The notes under the pieces were generated by a model that did not search any database, had not been told where the DNA came from, and saw only the letters and a list, made by a program, of their open reading frames with translations. This document shows, piece by piece, positions 12,101 through 23,029 of a stretch of 64,000 nt of DNA. Each line of letters starts with the position of its first letter. The first letter of the stretch is position 1. A program made the translations under genes and the position numbers. Origin of the DNA: Cristatella mucedo (lineage: Eukaryota > Bryozoa > Phylactolaemata > Cristatellidae); NCBI GenBank assembly GCA_009760855.2, contig WPIO01000021.1, positions 1,456,501 through 1,520,500 on the forward strand, in the 5' to 3' direction.

Positions 12101-15100
12101 GGGTTCTTTGTGGCTTATGATATAATTCAATGATCAATATGGTGACTGACTCCCTGCGGAATTTGAATGAACATTAGTGGGAATCTTGCATTCAAACCGT
12201 ATGCAAAGCACCGATTGCATCTGCTGCAAATTTGCATAAAAAGCAAACATAATTCGACCTACAATTCAATTTAAAAATAATTTTTCATTAAAAATACGAA
12301 CAATCTAAAGGTCTCAATACTTCCTTTATTGCTTTGAGCTAGGCTCTTTATGGGCCTTCAAATACAGTTTACCTAATTTAAGCTCATTTGTCCACGATCG
12401 CAGCTAGTAACTGAGCTGGCAGTAGTGAGTTCCTTCGTTTAATTTGTTCGTCTTTAACAAAAATTTATGTTTGTGGAGATTTTTTATTTCTTTTTTGCTA
12501 CGCATTCTACCAATTTTGTTATTGAATGGAGGTGCATTGCTTAATTTGCAGGAAGGAAGGGAGACTTTATATTCTTCGCGTTAACTTTTTGTGAAATCCA
12601 GTAACAACGTCACCGGCACTGTGAGAAGGTAAAAACTAGACGGCCGGCCATTAGTATCTCACGCAAAAAAGATCCGAAACCAAAGCCCGAAGGCTTACAT
12701 GAAAAATTTATAAACAAGTAATCAAACCGTAATTATAACACCTTGCAGATTAATAATTGTTATGGCACTGTTGGACAATAAACTGAGATGAGTTAGCGGC
12801 TGTTCATGATCGCGCGAATATCAACCTGGACGCCACGTTTTTTGGATGTTGAAGAAACGTTAAGACGAAAATAGTCCATCGAATCTAGTGAATTAGCTGC
12901 AAAAACTTCGCTTAAAGTGCAATTTTTAATAGTCTGAAATTATTTATTACCATAAATGGCATAAGTTTATTGATGGGCTGGGCGACGAAAGCATCACGTG
13001 TTTCACTATTAAAGAGTACAAGCAATAAACCCGAATTTCTGCTACTCTGACTAAAGTCATGCATCCAGGTACCATCGTCGCGGATAGCCTACGGTAGATG
13101 ATCGGCTATTATAATACGTATTGCTCTTTCGTCTCACAGCGGCCCCATCTGAGAGCAGCAATGGACGACGGGGCTGAATCTTACTTCCTTCAGGCACATG
13201 CTACGGGCAATGTGCGAATGAATACTCCTTGTGTTGGGGGAGCCTACTCTGGAGACGGACTGAAAAGCTTTGGAGCGAGGGTACATCGCCCGGCAGCTGC
13301 CTAGTTAGCCTCACTACCAAACTCACTTGTTTATTGCTTTCATTTAAAAAGAAACGCCGGCTTATTTTTCTGGCAAAGTGCGATTCTACGCACCGATGAA
13401 ACTCCGATGATATGGGTTTGTGAGCCCTCCAAAAAATTGCTCTACACTGTTTTGAGAAAGTCAGGCAGCTCAAGGCTTAATACAGCGCCATCGGGAAGCC
13501 TTTGTAGATGTCATCTGAAAAAGAAACTGTAGCGCCTATTTCACGGGCCTGAAGGTGTGCTTCAGAAGGCCAACGTCCCGATAGACTTACGGCCTACTGC
13601 CGGCGTGTCATCGCTATCACGCGGCTCCGCCCCCTGCCGATGTTCCGTCCGTCCCACGAGGGGGCTCCGTGCGCGCACGTGATGTACCTTGCCGAACTAT
13701 TGACTTTTTCCTATTGCGTTGGCCTGTACGCACGCTATCCACTTCCCTTTTCTCCTTCCCTTACCATCGCGTGCTCCGGAGTAGCACGCACGACGGCTAC
13801 TACCGCTTTATCAGTATGTACGCTCGCTCGCAGGCGTCTGCCTGCGTATCTTACAAAACAGCTATCGCCGTCAGTACCACAACTCGCCTGTGGGGGGCTT
13901 CGTTCTTCGTCGCACTATCATCGCGCCTACGACCCCAACACTATCACCTACAAAATTCTTGGCGTCTCTCTATCTATCTATCTATTTGTTTATCTATCTA
14001 TCTCTGTCTCTATCTCTATCTCTTTCTGGAGCAACAGCCTCAGGGGTGTCGCCCCGACGGGCTCAGTGGCTACTCTCTGCAGAATGTTCAGGTCCGAATT
14101 TCCGAAAACCCGAAGCTTCGCGCGCAAGGAAGCCAATCAGAGCCCTGTAGTTAGCCCTAACAGTCAAGCCACTTTGCATCCCGTTTAGACTGCAAGCCAA
14201 TGTCTCTCCCCAATGAAAATGCGTTTTCTTCTAAGATAAAAACGATAGCCCCTCATGCTCGTGTCGATTGAGCGTACGCTAAAATCCAGGTAAGCCCCAT
14301 CTTTGATAAAACGGTGAATTTTCGCTGGGGGAAAAAACATCTTAAATCAGGGCGCCGAAAGCGCGTCCCTTTGCAAAGGGCCTAACACGTGGCAGTAGAA
14401 GCTAGTGCTTTAAGATCAAAGTTTCCATACGGCCAATCGTTGTAGAAACGACCACTAAAAGACAGACGTGCTCTTATAATCACTCAGTCTCGTTTACAAT
14501 GTTCAGAAGCCAAGCCAGGGGCCGATTAAGAGGGCCGATAAAGAGGGCCGGTAAGGGCCGATTAAGAGTTTACTGTACATAGCAAGGCAGCCACCAGAAT
14601 GTACGTGTCCATATATGGAAAGTAGAAAAGAAGCCAACTCCGCCCTCATCCAAATGTGAACACAGTGCTACGTAGCCGAGAACCGCAGAAAACCATCTTA
14701 ATGTGGGTAGGCAATGACGTGCATGCATCCCAGTGTGCCATGTGAGCCGTGCCACGAGTTCGTAGAAACGGTCTACGTTCTCTTAAGCCGCTTTACAAAT
14801 GTAGTATTATTATTACTTGTATTTACAGTAATAATGTTATTTAAAAAAATTTGAACCGGAGAGTAAAACGAGTGCGTTGAAGCTGCATCTTCGCAAGTGC
14901 ACTTTGGCAGCGGATCTGAGCTGAACGGAGAGATCGCGGGCTCGCGAGCCAGCGTTTCACCTCAGAGAAGCCTCGAAATGGCTGCAAGGTATTGACAATG
15001 AGCTTCTAAAGGCAGCTCTCAATGTCGGTAGCAAAAATGAAGAATTGAGCACAGAGGGTTGGCAAAGCGGCATCTTAACTCACGCCACAGCTGCTTTGGC

Positions 15101-15285
15101 ATTGCTTGGACTGTACTCCTGCCTCGCTTGCACTTGCTGCAGGTATACGGGTTGGCCGGAGCCTCCGTAAACCATCACTGTGTCTTGAGCCGACCCGTAA
15201 GTCACGGCCGCTCGCTGAACCGGCTGCAGAATCTGCGCTTGCGGTTGCCGATGGTGATACGGCTGCTGCTGAGCCATGATTAGTG
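2785..15285 (-). CDS. MS4A-like: MS4A/CD20-like four-transmembrane protein gene, four exons, 3' end outside window
   Basis: Membrane-spanning 4A (CD20) family protein, expected in the plasma or an internal membrane with both ends cytosolic; family members act as channel-like or signalling-associated proteins, and no specific role can be read here. The CDS joins 15277-15084, 11758-11623, 8032-7976 and 3072-2785. Donors are GTGAGT, GTAAGT, GTAAGT and GTAAGT; acceptors are pyrimidine-rich and end in AG. Phases agree (2, 0, 0, 0), giving 225 residues. Residues 1-65 are a Gln/Pro-rich N-tail, TM1 is about 66-86 (starts LGVIQILAGL), the first outer loop is 87-104, TM2 about 105-121 (GIWCGCV then FFICGILGV across a junction), a short basic loop is 122-129, TM3 130-153, and a Tyr-rich outer loop runs from 154. 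LGxIQI in TM1 and GIWxG...FFI.GILG in TM2 are family hallmarks. TM4 was not found on the minus strand down to base 1, so the last exon should lie further left. The function is inferred from family resemblance only. Confidence 0.85.
3073..7975 (-). other. Intron 3 of the MS4A-like gene
   Basis: About 4.9 kb of AT-rich sequence between exons 3 and 4. No repeat family found elsewhere in the window and no convincing exon was seen. Confidence 0.6.
7976..8032 (-). CDS. MS4A-like: MS4A-like gene, exon 3: second half of TM2
   Basis: A 57-base exon of 19 codons, FFICGILGVCSGKKNTMSL, flanked by the acceptor TTGCTCATTGTTTTAG and the donor GTAAGTG. It completes TM2 started in exon 2 and supplies the short basic cytosolic loop (GKK). 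A 57-base exon with phase 0 at both ends is easily missed by frame-based gene finding. Confidence 0.85.
9067..9175. repeat. (TA)n(TG)n microsatellite
   Basis: About 8 TA repeats followed by about 46 TG repeats with one CG interruption. It sits at the 3' tail of the adjacent minus-strand SINE-A. Confidence 0.95.
9174..9332 (-). repeat. SINE-A (tRNA-related head, LINE-A-like 3' tail)
   Basis: On the minus strand: GTGGTTAAGGTGCTCGCC (A-box region), GGTCTTGGGCTCGG (B-box region), then GAAGCGCCTGAATAGAGA with a complementary arm, the hairpin seen at the LINE-A 3' end. Degenerate, but in the same order as the copies at 50075 and 56366. Confidence 0.7.
9640..10560 (-). mobile_element. LINE-A fragment (CR1/L2-like), 3' half
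   Basis: Minus-strand copy. The 3' hairpin and ATT-rich tail lie at 9640-9700 and run into 3' UTR. At 10331-10543 there is the ORF2 segment after the RT domain (NLSV...SLSLY...DDHVS...SAYFQLH), matching the 27.4 kb copy. The middle is strongly diverged and the element is dead. Confidence 0.7.
10984..11150 (-). repeat. SINE-B
   Basis: Minus-strand copy with head, palindromic arm (CGACGTCGG variant) and 3' part ending in GCTGATTTAACAG. It lies within intron 2 of the MS4A-like gene. Confidence 0.75.
11623..11758 (-). CDS. MS4A-like: MS4A-like gene, exon 2: TM1, outer loop 1, start of TM2
   Basis: The acceptor TTTTTGTTTGCAG precedes 11758. The first base completes the Ala codon split with exon 1, then 45 codons follow: TM1 beginning LGVIQILAGL, a short outer loop with MEKRF and EFPGTG, and TM2 beginning GIWCGCV. 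The donor GTAAGT starts at 11622, phase 0. Frame and phase match both neighbours without adjustment. This is strong support because each exon was identified on splice signals and family motif separately. Confidence 0.85.
11830..11897. repeat. Simple GAATAAAT-type repeat
   Basis: GTGATGAATGAATAAA occurs twice within a run of GAATAAAT variants. Confidence 0.7.
13969..14030. repeat. (TATC)n / (TC)n microsatellite
   Basis: Imperfect TATC repeats grading into TCTC. This explains the overlapping Ser/Leu-rich open frames here. Confidence 0.85.
14518..14568. repeat. Short minisatellite, unit ~13-14 bp
   Basis: Four tandem variants of GGGCCGATTAAGA. Confidence 0.75.
15084..15285 (-). CDS. MS4A-like: MS4A-like gene, exon 1: cytosolic Gln/Pro-rich N-tail
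   Basis: The ATG at 15277 has A at -3 and G at +4, and the exon encodes 64 residues starting MAQQQPYHHR plus two bases of an Ala codon. The donor GTGAGT starts at 15083. A good acceptor (TTTATTACAG) ends at 15286, only eight bases before the ATG, so a 5' UTR intron or a trans-spliced leader is possible. An upstream in-frame ATG at 15475 would add 66 residues without splicing; I prefer 15277 because of the acceptor and because Gln/Pro-rich N-tails fit the family. A TATA-like CATATATAG at 15326-15318 offers a third reading, with transcription starting just before the ATG. Confidence 0.8.
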
Positions 15286-15899
15286 CTGTAATAAAGACGA
15301 GTCGACGCTCTAAAAGTCTATATATGAAATGAAGAACTATATCGCACAGTTGCAGCTGCACTCGTGATTTTTCTAGTTTCGAGGTTATGCAGATTCGTGG
15401 CGTAGCGAGCAAAGAGGCCGCCTTATGCAGAGGAACTATCTGCCGGATGGTGAGAAACTTTGCCAATTCGTTCATGGTACTACACGGCCATCGCCGTGTG
15501 AGAGTAATGAGTCTCTGGCGAAGTGCATCTAAGGAAATCCGTCTCGCAACAGCGGTCCTGCTAGTACCAAACGATTTCTTTTAATTAGCCTAAATTTGTC
15601 GAGCGGGAGCAACGCGTTTTAGTTTAGGTATGCATTACCCGTGTAAAGAAAATTATATTGGTAGGACAAAAGGAGAAGCGACAGAACTGTAGGTATACAA
15701 CAAAGTGTGAATAACTTCAGTAGATTCGCTTCGAACAACTTGACATCTAAGTGCCTTCTTGGATGGCTTAATGAGATGACGCAAAATTACGTTTTATATT
15801 GATAATTTCCTAAGAACACACTTGCAATTCACAACTACTCAAAGCATCCACGAACTCGATGACTCATTCTGCTGCGATCCGTCAGCTTCTACGTACGTT
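15286..15899. other. 5' flank of the MS4A-like gene
   Basis: Upstream side of exon 1. A TATA-like CATATATAG (minus strand, 15326-15318) and an acceptor at 15286 are the only signals seen; no noncoding first exon could be assigned. Confidence 0.3.
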
Positions 15900-16465
15900 T
15901 TTATGTAAAGGGACCTCAAAGTGGCAGAGCGTGAAATTTGATGAGCTGCTTGATGGAAGCCAGTGCAGGTCAGTAAAAAGTGATGTGACGTGACAACTGC
16001 GACGCTCACGACAGACAAGCCTAGCTGCATAGTTTTGGCCTAACTGTGTAAGCCCCTGATTGCACATGCCAGACTAGCAAGCAGTAAGTTACAAAAGTAT
16101 GTGATCATGGTAGATAGCTAGTCAATATAGATAGGGAAAAGTTGTTAATGTAGAACATCGCGACAGACGAGCCTGGCTATTGAGCTTTGCACCATCTGTC
16201 AACGTTTGATTCTAATGTCATGAGGACTTTCAAGAAGGGAGCTATTGACGTCTAGACAGATCGTCACGCGTGTATGGAATAACTTGGCTGCGGTATTGAA
16301 ATCTATGCATGCCTAAGTGTATACCTTGTTAAGTGTATGTACCGTGTAGCTAAAAGTAGACAGACTTGCCTGAGGAGTTAATCCACCTGCGACTCCACTT
16401 GCGGCTTCGTTCTGCAGCTAATAACTTGTCGACCAGCAACAGCCTCTGGCTTCCGTACAAGGGTA
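15900..16465 (-). mobile_element. LINE-A fragment, ORF2 C-terminal region
   Basis: The minus strand shows the post-RT block: ARLVCRERRSCHVT, then LHWLP-like sequence at 15882-16067. A diverged second piece of the same block lies at 16160-16200 and a SAYFQ-like piece near 16340-16365. Rearranged and broken. Confidence 0.7.
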
Positions 16466-16466
16466 T

Positions 16467-16657
<191 letters not shown>

Positions 16658-16679
16658 TTTGCATAGCGTTACCGTAGGT

Positions 16680-18174
16680 ATGTCTCTAGCGTTGGCAAAT
16701 TTAGCCGATACGCAGGCAGTTAGCGGCGCACCAGAGCAGCCTCATCCCTTCCTCATTCCCGGTCCTATCCAGCCTTTGTTCTGGGTTTTAGCTTAAGGCT
16801 GATGCTTTTGCCCATCACTTACTGAGTAGCTCCGACACTAGCTTCAAACAAACAATTATCTCACATACAGCGGAGACACGACTAAGCGGTTCAGAATACT
16901 GTGTTGACTCGCTAGTGCCGCCATTTTGTGGTTCGGTTGCGAGCCAGACAACCAATATTAGGGCCGTAGCTGGTAAAACGATAGCTCAGCTGTAGTTTGA
17001 GCTGTGCTATTGGGGTACAGAGTAAGTGTGAGCTGAGTAGTTTTTCGGAGCTGTATAATAATAAACCTCGCCTTAAAAGCGTAATATCTTTAAGCGCCGC
17101 CCTTAACCCATTTCGCCTATGCTTACTGATACGTGCGTGTGCGGGCTGACAAAATGAAAATGTTCTTTTGAATGGCGCACCGCCAGGCTTTCTCTCTCAA
17201 CAGCTTCCTTTGAACCTCCCCGGTAGTCCCGTGACTCTTGACAGCACCTAGTGCAATTGTGGTGCCATATAACATGCCAACGCACTATTTGCTCATCGGT
17301 GATAGCGTCTAGACGCCGAAAGATGTCTTGACGAGATCGGATGCAATTTAAATGCATAATAATGATTAAGCATTCGGGCACTCATAGTAATCCGAAGAAA
17401 TTTACTTATGCGATACCACGCTAGTACCATGCTATGCATCTATCAGCATGATGGATTGATCCGGTTTCAGCGGTACCAGTCAAAATGAAAAAAGAGCTAA
17501 ATGAAGAAATACTTGGATTACTAACCCTAATGTATGTATTTAGTTGTTATATAAATTTCTTACCTCATTTCGTCGCCCTATTCAGGTTTTTATGTGCCGG
17601 TATTTAGCAGTTGTTATGGAAGGCAACTTCCGTAAGACTCGTTACTAACTTATAGCAGCAAAACTTTTAGCTGAATGACTTACCAAATGGCCAAAAGAGC
17701 CTGTTTTGGTCACACTGTTCCTGAATATACAGTCTGAATATCGTCAAACTAAGATGTTAAACTAGGTCGCTTAAGTAAATATCATGTTTCTCATAAGCCT
17801 TCTTTTCTCGGCTATTTCTTAACCATTCTCTAGTTCAAAATGCTCCAGCTAGAAATGAGTGGTCAAGATCAAGGTCATACACGGCTAGGGAGGTATTTAC
17901 TGCTCGGTAGTATCGTGCAACTCTTTTATTGTTTGGCTATCGACATGAGAATTTAGTCCTGGGTGTCGCTGCCTCTGCAAAAGTTTCGCGAATTGGGTAG
18001 CTCTACCATGCAATAGCCTGCAAGCGGTTAAGATTGAGTAAAATATGCATCTCCTGCATTTTTGCACTGTACCAAACCACCACCGTACACCCTCAAACAA
18101 GTGCTTCAGTGATTTACGCTGGCTTAACAGTCACTCATCGCTTTATGACACTAAGGTTCTCTTTAAAATGCGCC
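16680..18174. other. No recognised feature
   Basis: Mixed-composition sequence. No convincing exon, repeat match or RNA gene was seen on either strand. Confidence 0.5.
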
Positions 18175-18330
18175 TAATTGTTTGAAATTTGCCTATTAAA
18201 CTGTGCTGGGTCCTTGTGATTTATCTTTTCTGTGCTTATGCGTGCAAACACTGCGTATGTTATCTCTAACTATGTTATTCTTGTTGTCATTTTGCATTTT
18301 ACCACAAACAATGTAATCGTGCTTCGTTAC
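18175..18330 (+). mobile_element. LINE-A 3' UTR fragment
   Basis: GGGTCCTTGTGATTTATC and TGTGCTTATGCGTGC match the sequence just after the ORF2 stop of the 27.4 kb copy, in the same order. Confidence 0.65.
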
Positions 18331-18635
18331 GGGATATGTAAACTGTCTGTAAAGAGAATACATTCCCTGAGAGTGCTTTAAAATATATTAATTATAGATT
18401 TTCTACAGTTTGGTTAATAAAATATTAAGAGCCTCGATATTGAAGCTGCTTACTAACATGTTCTCCCATCTCGTCCTTTGTATTTAAGCGTCTCTCCGTC
18501 TTACCATCTTTAGTGGAACGCTACTACTCTACGAGCTCGACGATGCTCGGGGTGAGTTTGCTTCCATGAATGAAGACGATGTGCAGCCTCGCCAAGATTT
18601 CCAATGGAATACTTCCGGCCTTGAACTATCCAAGA

Positions 18636-18870
18636 CTATAAAGGGCATACAGAGAAAGCGTTCAACAGATCAAGACTGGTGCCAACGACTTGGATACGAC
18701 GGCTGTTTTTGATGGTTCCAAATTGCTTAAGTATACTGAAAACTTTCTCCTGGACTGCTTTCAAAGTTGCCTCATTCCTAGAAATCTTTGTACCGATCAA
18801 AAGATCGTTTTTTTGATCGTATATCAGTAAGAGAGACGTAATCAAAGAGTCAATCCCTAAGGTCAAACCC
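18636..18870 (-). mobile_element. Possible Ty3/gypsy LTR-retrotransposon fossil (reverse transcriptase piece)
   Basis: A short open stretch resembles the part of Ty3/gypsy reverse transcriptase from the catalytic Asp region to the LGH-like block (spacing IYD...LIGT...LKAV...TSLDLL). No LTRs, gag or integrase were recognised nearby. It is a broken remnant of an old insertion; the family call is an inference from spacing and a few residues. Confidence 0.4.
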
Positions 18871-18989
18871 TCCCTCGAGCCTTTAACTTTAGCTCTTACA
18901 CTTCCTCAATGTTCACCTTCAATCATACCTCTGCTAACCTCGTATAAAAGCTCGTCTCCTTGCAATAGAAGACTACTGCTTATGCCCTA

Positions 18990-19330
18990 TATCTACTGCG
19001 AGTTAATCTGACAACTGCAACGTTCAAAGCAGACAAGCCTAGCTGAAGATTGTGGTGCCAGTTTCAGGCGGAGAGCTATGTTACATAGAGGAAGTGCTGA
19101 GAATATTGGGTTATGAAATCGATACGGGATGTCAGGAATATTATAACAATACTACAAATAATACACCTGCCTAGACAGGCAAAATTTTTTGAAATAGTAT
19201 TAGCTAAAAATAGGCAGGCCTGACTATGAAGGGAGCTAATGCAGTTTTCGATTGAAATTTTAATTTGGAAAATGACACCTAGGTCTGGTGCATGCCGAGA
19301 CATCACGGGGTCTTCTCTATTATGGTTTAG
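18990..19330 (-). mobile_element. LINE-A fragment, post-RT region
   Basis: The minus strand reads NLGVIF...SIENCISSLHSQACLF... then LTSRIDF, collinear with NLGVIF...SLDDHISSTVKSAYF...VTSRLDF of the main LINE-A copy, followed by an RLVC-like piece at 19030. Diverged and broken. Confidence 0.65.
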
Positions 19331-19439
19331 ATCATGTCTTAAGGATGACTTCAGAGAGTACAGCTAGCTAGAAATGGTCATCGAGTGAGCCTTTAAAGTA
19401 CTGAGCACCAGCGCTTCTTTTCATAACCTCATCCGTTCA

Positions 19440-20015
19440 CCATTTGTTCTCTCTATCTTGCAGATGTAATTGCCAAGCGAAGTCGTGGCTCTCATTTTTA
19501 TTTGGATGACCCGCAGTGTACATTTACTTAATCATCTGCCCACCAGCAACTCTAAATCTTGCCCTACTCCTTTCATGCATTGTATGCAAAGTTTATTGCT
19601 GACATTTGCACTTGAGTTTCTGAAATGTTTCTAATTAAATAGCTAAAAAACTACTTTAACACGTATGAAGAAGTGTAGTTTCACTCAGAAACAGGACAAA
19701 TATTACCTCTACGTCGGTACATGCAGCATATTGCCTTTTCCTTTTTCACAAAAATTTACTATCCTGTTAATACTCCAGTAGACAACCAGCGTCTCAGTCA
19801 AGCCTGTCTATTTTCAGCTCCTAACCATTCTAAAATTTCCGACTTTCTTAGACAAGGATACGGAAGTCTAGCTTCTCCATTCATTCGAGCCATCCCTTCC
19901 AGACTTCTAGAACAAGCAACCTTTCAGTTCGCCTGCCTTTACAATTAGGTGCTTACAGTTTGTGCCAAACTCTGCATCTGGGCTTTAGGCTCCGTCATTC
20001 TCTCGATCCAACTAA
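19440..20015 (+). mobile_element. LINE-A fragment, RT end and post-RT region
   Basis: ADVIAK...HFY.DDPQ (RT catalytic block, altered) at 19465-19520, CLFSAPNHSKI at 19803-19838, and an LQ.VPNSAS-like piece near 19955-19985 follow the order of the main LINE-A. Strongly decayed. Confidence 0.6.
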
Positions 20016-20044
20016 CAATCTAAAGTACTTTCAAATCTGGGCTC

Positions 20045-20325
20045 TTGACACACGACAGCTACTCTCCTTCTGCCGACTACGGCTCATCCTTTTCAGCGGT
20101 CCTGAGCTGCTACTTCAATGCTACTCACTACCTCAACTGCTCTCCTGACTCTACTATGCTTCCCACTTTCTCTTTGTTGCGTGAGACGAAGTCTGTTGGC
20201 TACCGAATGCGTACCGAAAGCCGCTTAGGCTATGAGTGGGCTATACAAAACTCTCTTGCGTAACACCCACATGGTCTTTATAACTTTGTGGAGTTACAGA
20301 CGGAGATACCTCACATCACATTACA
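20045..20325 (+). mobile_element. LINE-B 3' end
   Basis: About 270 bases nearly collinear with 49810-50065 (shared CTACTCACTACCTCAACTGC, GAAAGCCGNTTAGGCTATGA, GTAACACCCACAT), ending in the ATTAC-rich tail ACATTACATTACC. It marks the 3' UTR of the LINE-B family. Confidence 0.75.
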
Positions 20326-20899
20326 TTACCACTTGCCCTTTCGACACTGGTCGATAGGATGTGCAACTGTGTAACTTCAAATCGCTTCGCGACCTTCGCC
20401 TCTTTACATTTGTGTTCATAAAGCTTGTCAGACGTTAAACACTGACATGGCATAATCTCCCGACTTAGCTCAATCAAAAGAAGCTAAAGGTCTGCGTAAC
20501 TTTTGCAGTCTTTGCTCTGTCCATGTGAATCCCCCCTGTGTTCGCTTGTTCGTCTTGAAACTGAGCACTTCATGCCTAAGCCCAGCAGAGATAGGCTTTG
20601 CATAGCTCCCCAGTGACCTCGTCTTTTTCCTGAGTGCTTTGAGAGCTTGCCTAGTCATGACTGAATGCACCTAAGTGACCAGAGATTCTGCTGGCGAGTG
20701 TTCCTGCGTGCCCCACTGCGTGCTTGCACAGGCTAGTATGGGCGCGATACCAGGGCACCTGGGTGCTTTTCCGGATACAGTAGCCACTTGTGATTGACTC
20801 TTAAGTGTTGCTTCGCTTTCAGACAGCTGCGAAGTGTCTGAATGCATATTCAGCTCTCGTCTGGAGCTATATAAAAGATGTATTATTATCACGAATCCG

Positions 20900-21200
20900 T
20901 ATAGTGTTTCTGGAAATCTCAAATGCCGCATTATTTCTCTCGATCGGCACTGGCACTCCACAAAGAAAACCTTCTACTTCAATGTCCACGGATCAGTAAG
21001 TCCCTTCATGCTCTTGCTGCAGCCTACATGTCAAATAATATTTCCAAATCGGATTGCCTTTCCAAACACCAGCTGATTAATCGTTCAGATTATTCGTTTA
21101 CTTGTTCTTCTAAAAACCCTCAAATCCTTCGAAGAATGTGCCTTTTTTGTACTTTCAAGGTATAGAACTCATTACCGGCATCGCGTTACCTCTTGACTCG
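20900..21200 (+). mobile_element. Decayed CR1/L2-like LINE ORF2 C-terminal fragment
   Basis: One frame keeps ISLDRHWHSTKK (compare LLADLHWLPVKQ of LINE-A); another keeps SLHALAAAYMSNNI (compare SLHSMAPAYLSDIL). Broken by frame changes. Confidence 0.5.
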
Positions 21201-22925
21201 GCAAAATGTATTAACAAGCAAATTACCGACGTGTTCACCGTTGTCTAAGCCACTATAAATTTATCTTTGTTAGCGTGTGAGTGCAGATATTTCTAGCGTT
21301 ATCAATAATAAATTGGTCGTTTCTTGTCCACCATATCTAAAGCAGGTAGAAAAGATTTTGTCCTATCTCAAATTTTTAGAAATTCCTACGTCATTATTTT
21401 CATTCTCGACTTTATGTTTGAGTTAAATAATGATGCAATAGGACACATTACGGAAAGTTGGAATGCACTTGCTGTGTGTCTGGATTGTGCTGTGATACGA
21501 AATTCTTGGGCCTTTTTTAAAAGCAAACAAGCACAACACTTTCGTAAAAAAAAATGCGTCGTTGGTTTTTTATTTCAATCACAACTTTCATCACTATTTA
21601 AAGATAAGTCACTCACGAACCTATTCGTTAACCTGCAACCGGTAAGCCTAATAGCTCAGAGCCTCTTGGCTTTCTTGAAACCGGGTTCAGGCATGTGATC
21701 AGAAAGAAATTGCAGGACTCTGAATTCGCCACTAATGAGGTTCTAAGTTTCTGAGACCATTAAGGGCGATTTCGGTTCTACTTCAACCATTTGTAGTTGT
21801 TGTGTGCCAAATTTGGAACTGATAACTCAATGTCTGCATGCCAATATGCATCTAATGGAGATGCTTACCTCGCAAATCTCATAGAGCATCATGCGTGATG
21901 GTAATTTTGGGAGTGCGTGCACTGGACATATTCATTGAAATAACTAGCGATTGCCATTGAATGAGAAATTCGGGTACTTAGAGGATATGTACAATCGCAT
22001 CGGCCAGATGCATTGTCAAATCAGACAGCACAGGCAATCTTCGATACCGATGTTTAGCACGTGGCGTGAGTGTTTTGACTCTTAACTTTTCGCGTGATGG
22101 TTGCAATCTTCTCCACTAAACCGTTTAATAATTATTAATTTCGAGCGCCTGTGAGTGAGTCTGAACCGGCTAGGAGAACCAGCAGGCCTTGTTCACGCTT
22201 GTGCTTGTCTCGAAATACGGGATATTACCAGACTCAAAGAATTTCACCTTAGAATTCTGCTGGAAATATTGAGGAGTGCAAGCATTGGCAGAGAACAATT
22301 CTAAAAACTTTTCCCTCTACTACCATCATATATCAGGAATAGTGCGACCGATATTACCTACTGGTCAAGTGGCACAGAGAGCATTCTGCTTTCCATGGCA
22401 TAGTATTAAAAATATGCGTACACGTGGCCATGACTTATGTTAACCCTGTGGCTATACGCTTTTTCATTGTCTGGACACTCTTTTTTAAAATATATTTTTG
22501 CTGAGCTATCGTGAACAATTTTAGGGCAGTGGGGTATTCGCTAACAGTGCTGATTTTCTTAATTCCTGCCAAAGATATCGACGAGAAAAGGAAAAGCTAC
22601 TAGAGTAATTTCTGGCTCCATATTATTCTATATGATGAGACCCTGAGTTGTACGGTTAAACTTTAATAACTCAGGTCTTCCATGCTTTTCTTATAAATTT
22701 TACTCTGCAGCCTGATAGCCATTTTTCATTACTTCAGAGGAAAGAAACCTACAAACAAGGGCTCCCAGACCTCCGGCTACTGATACCTCAATGCGTTTGT
22801 CGGCAATCATCTTTGAAAGCCTCACTATTATTCTCACCGGATTGGGGTACCCAATATACTAAGAGCTGTATATATATGCGAACCCTATGATATAACTAGA
22901 TTATGCAAACATACCCTTGCCACCT
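21201..22925. other. No recognised feature
   Basis: Contains a 124-codon frame at 21324-21698 with no recognisable domain, signal or splice context; not called as a gene. No repeat match within the window. Confidence 0.45.
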
Positions 22926-23025
22926 ATATAAAACGGTCCTGCTTAACATATACACAGTCTGTGTGGCTGTGTTGAGCTACAGATGGAAATACTTTGCATT
23001 GCATTACCAGAGGAAATCTCATTTG
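22925..23025 (+). mobile_element. LINE-B 3' tail fragment
   Basis: ACACAGTCTGTGTGGCTGTG...TTGCATTGCATTACC resembles the end of the 20.3 kb and 50.0 kb LINE-B tails. Confidence 0.5.
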
Positions 23026-23029
23026 CAAG

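Larger units (their letters stand above)
11759..15083 (-). other. Intron 1 of the MS4A-like gene
   Basis: About 3.3 kb. It has a simple GAATAAAT-type repeat near 11830-11897, a GC-richer block (about 13,540-14,200) with a (TATC)n tract, and a 13-14 bp minisatellite near 14518-14568. Open frames in the GC-richer block look like chance. Confidence 0.6.

Noticed and set aside
13640-14188. 182-residue open frame
   Set aside because: Three overlapping frames of similar length in GC-richer sequence with a TATC microsatellite inside; no domain and no splice logic.
15080-15475. 131-residue protein starting at 15475
   Set aside because: The first 66 residues precede a good splice acceptor at 15286 and have no family resemblance; the end runs past the GTGAGT donor. 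Kept only as an alternative start.
21324-21698. 124-residue open frame
   Set aside because: No recognisable domain, no repeat match and no signal; length is within chance for the amount of AT-rich sequence.
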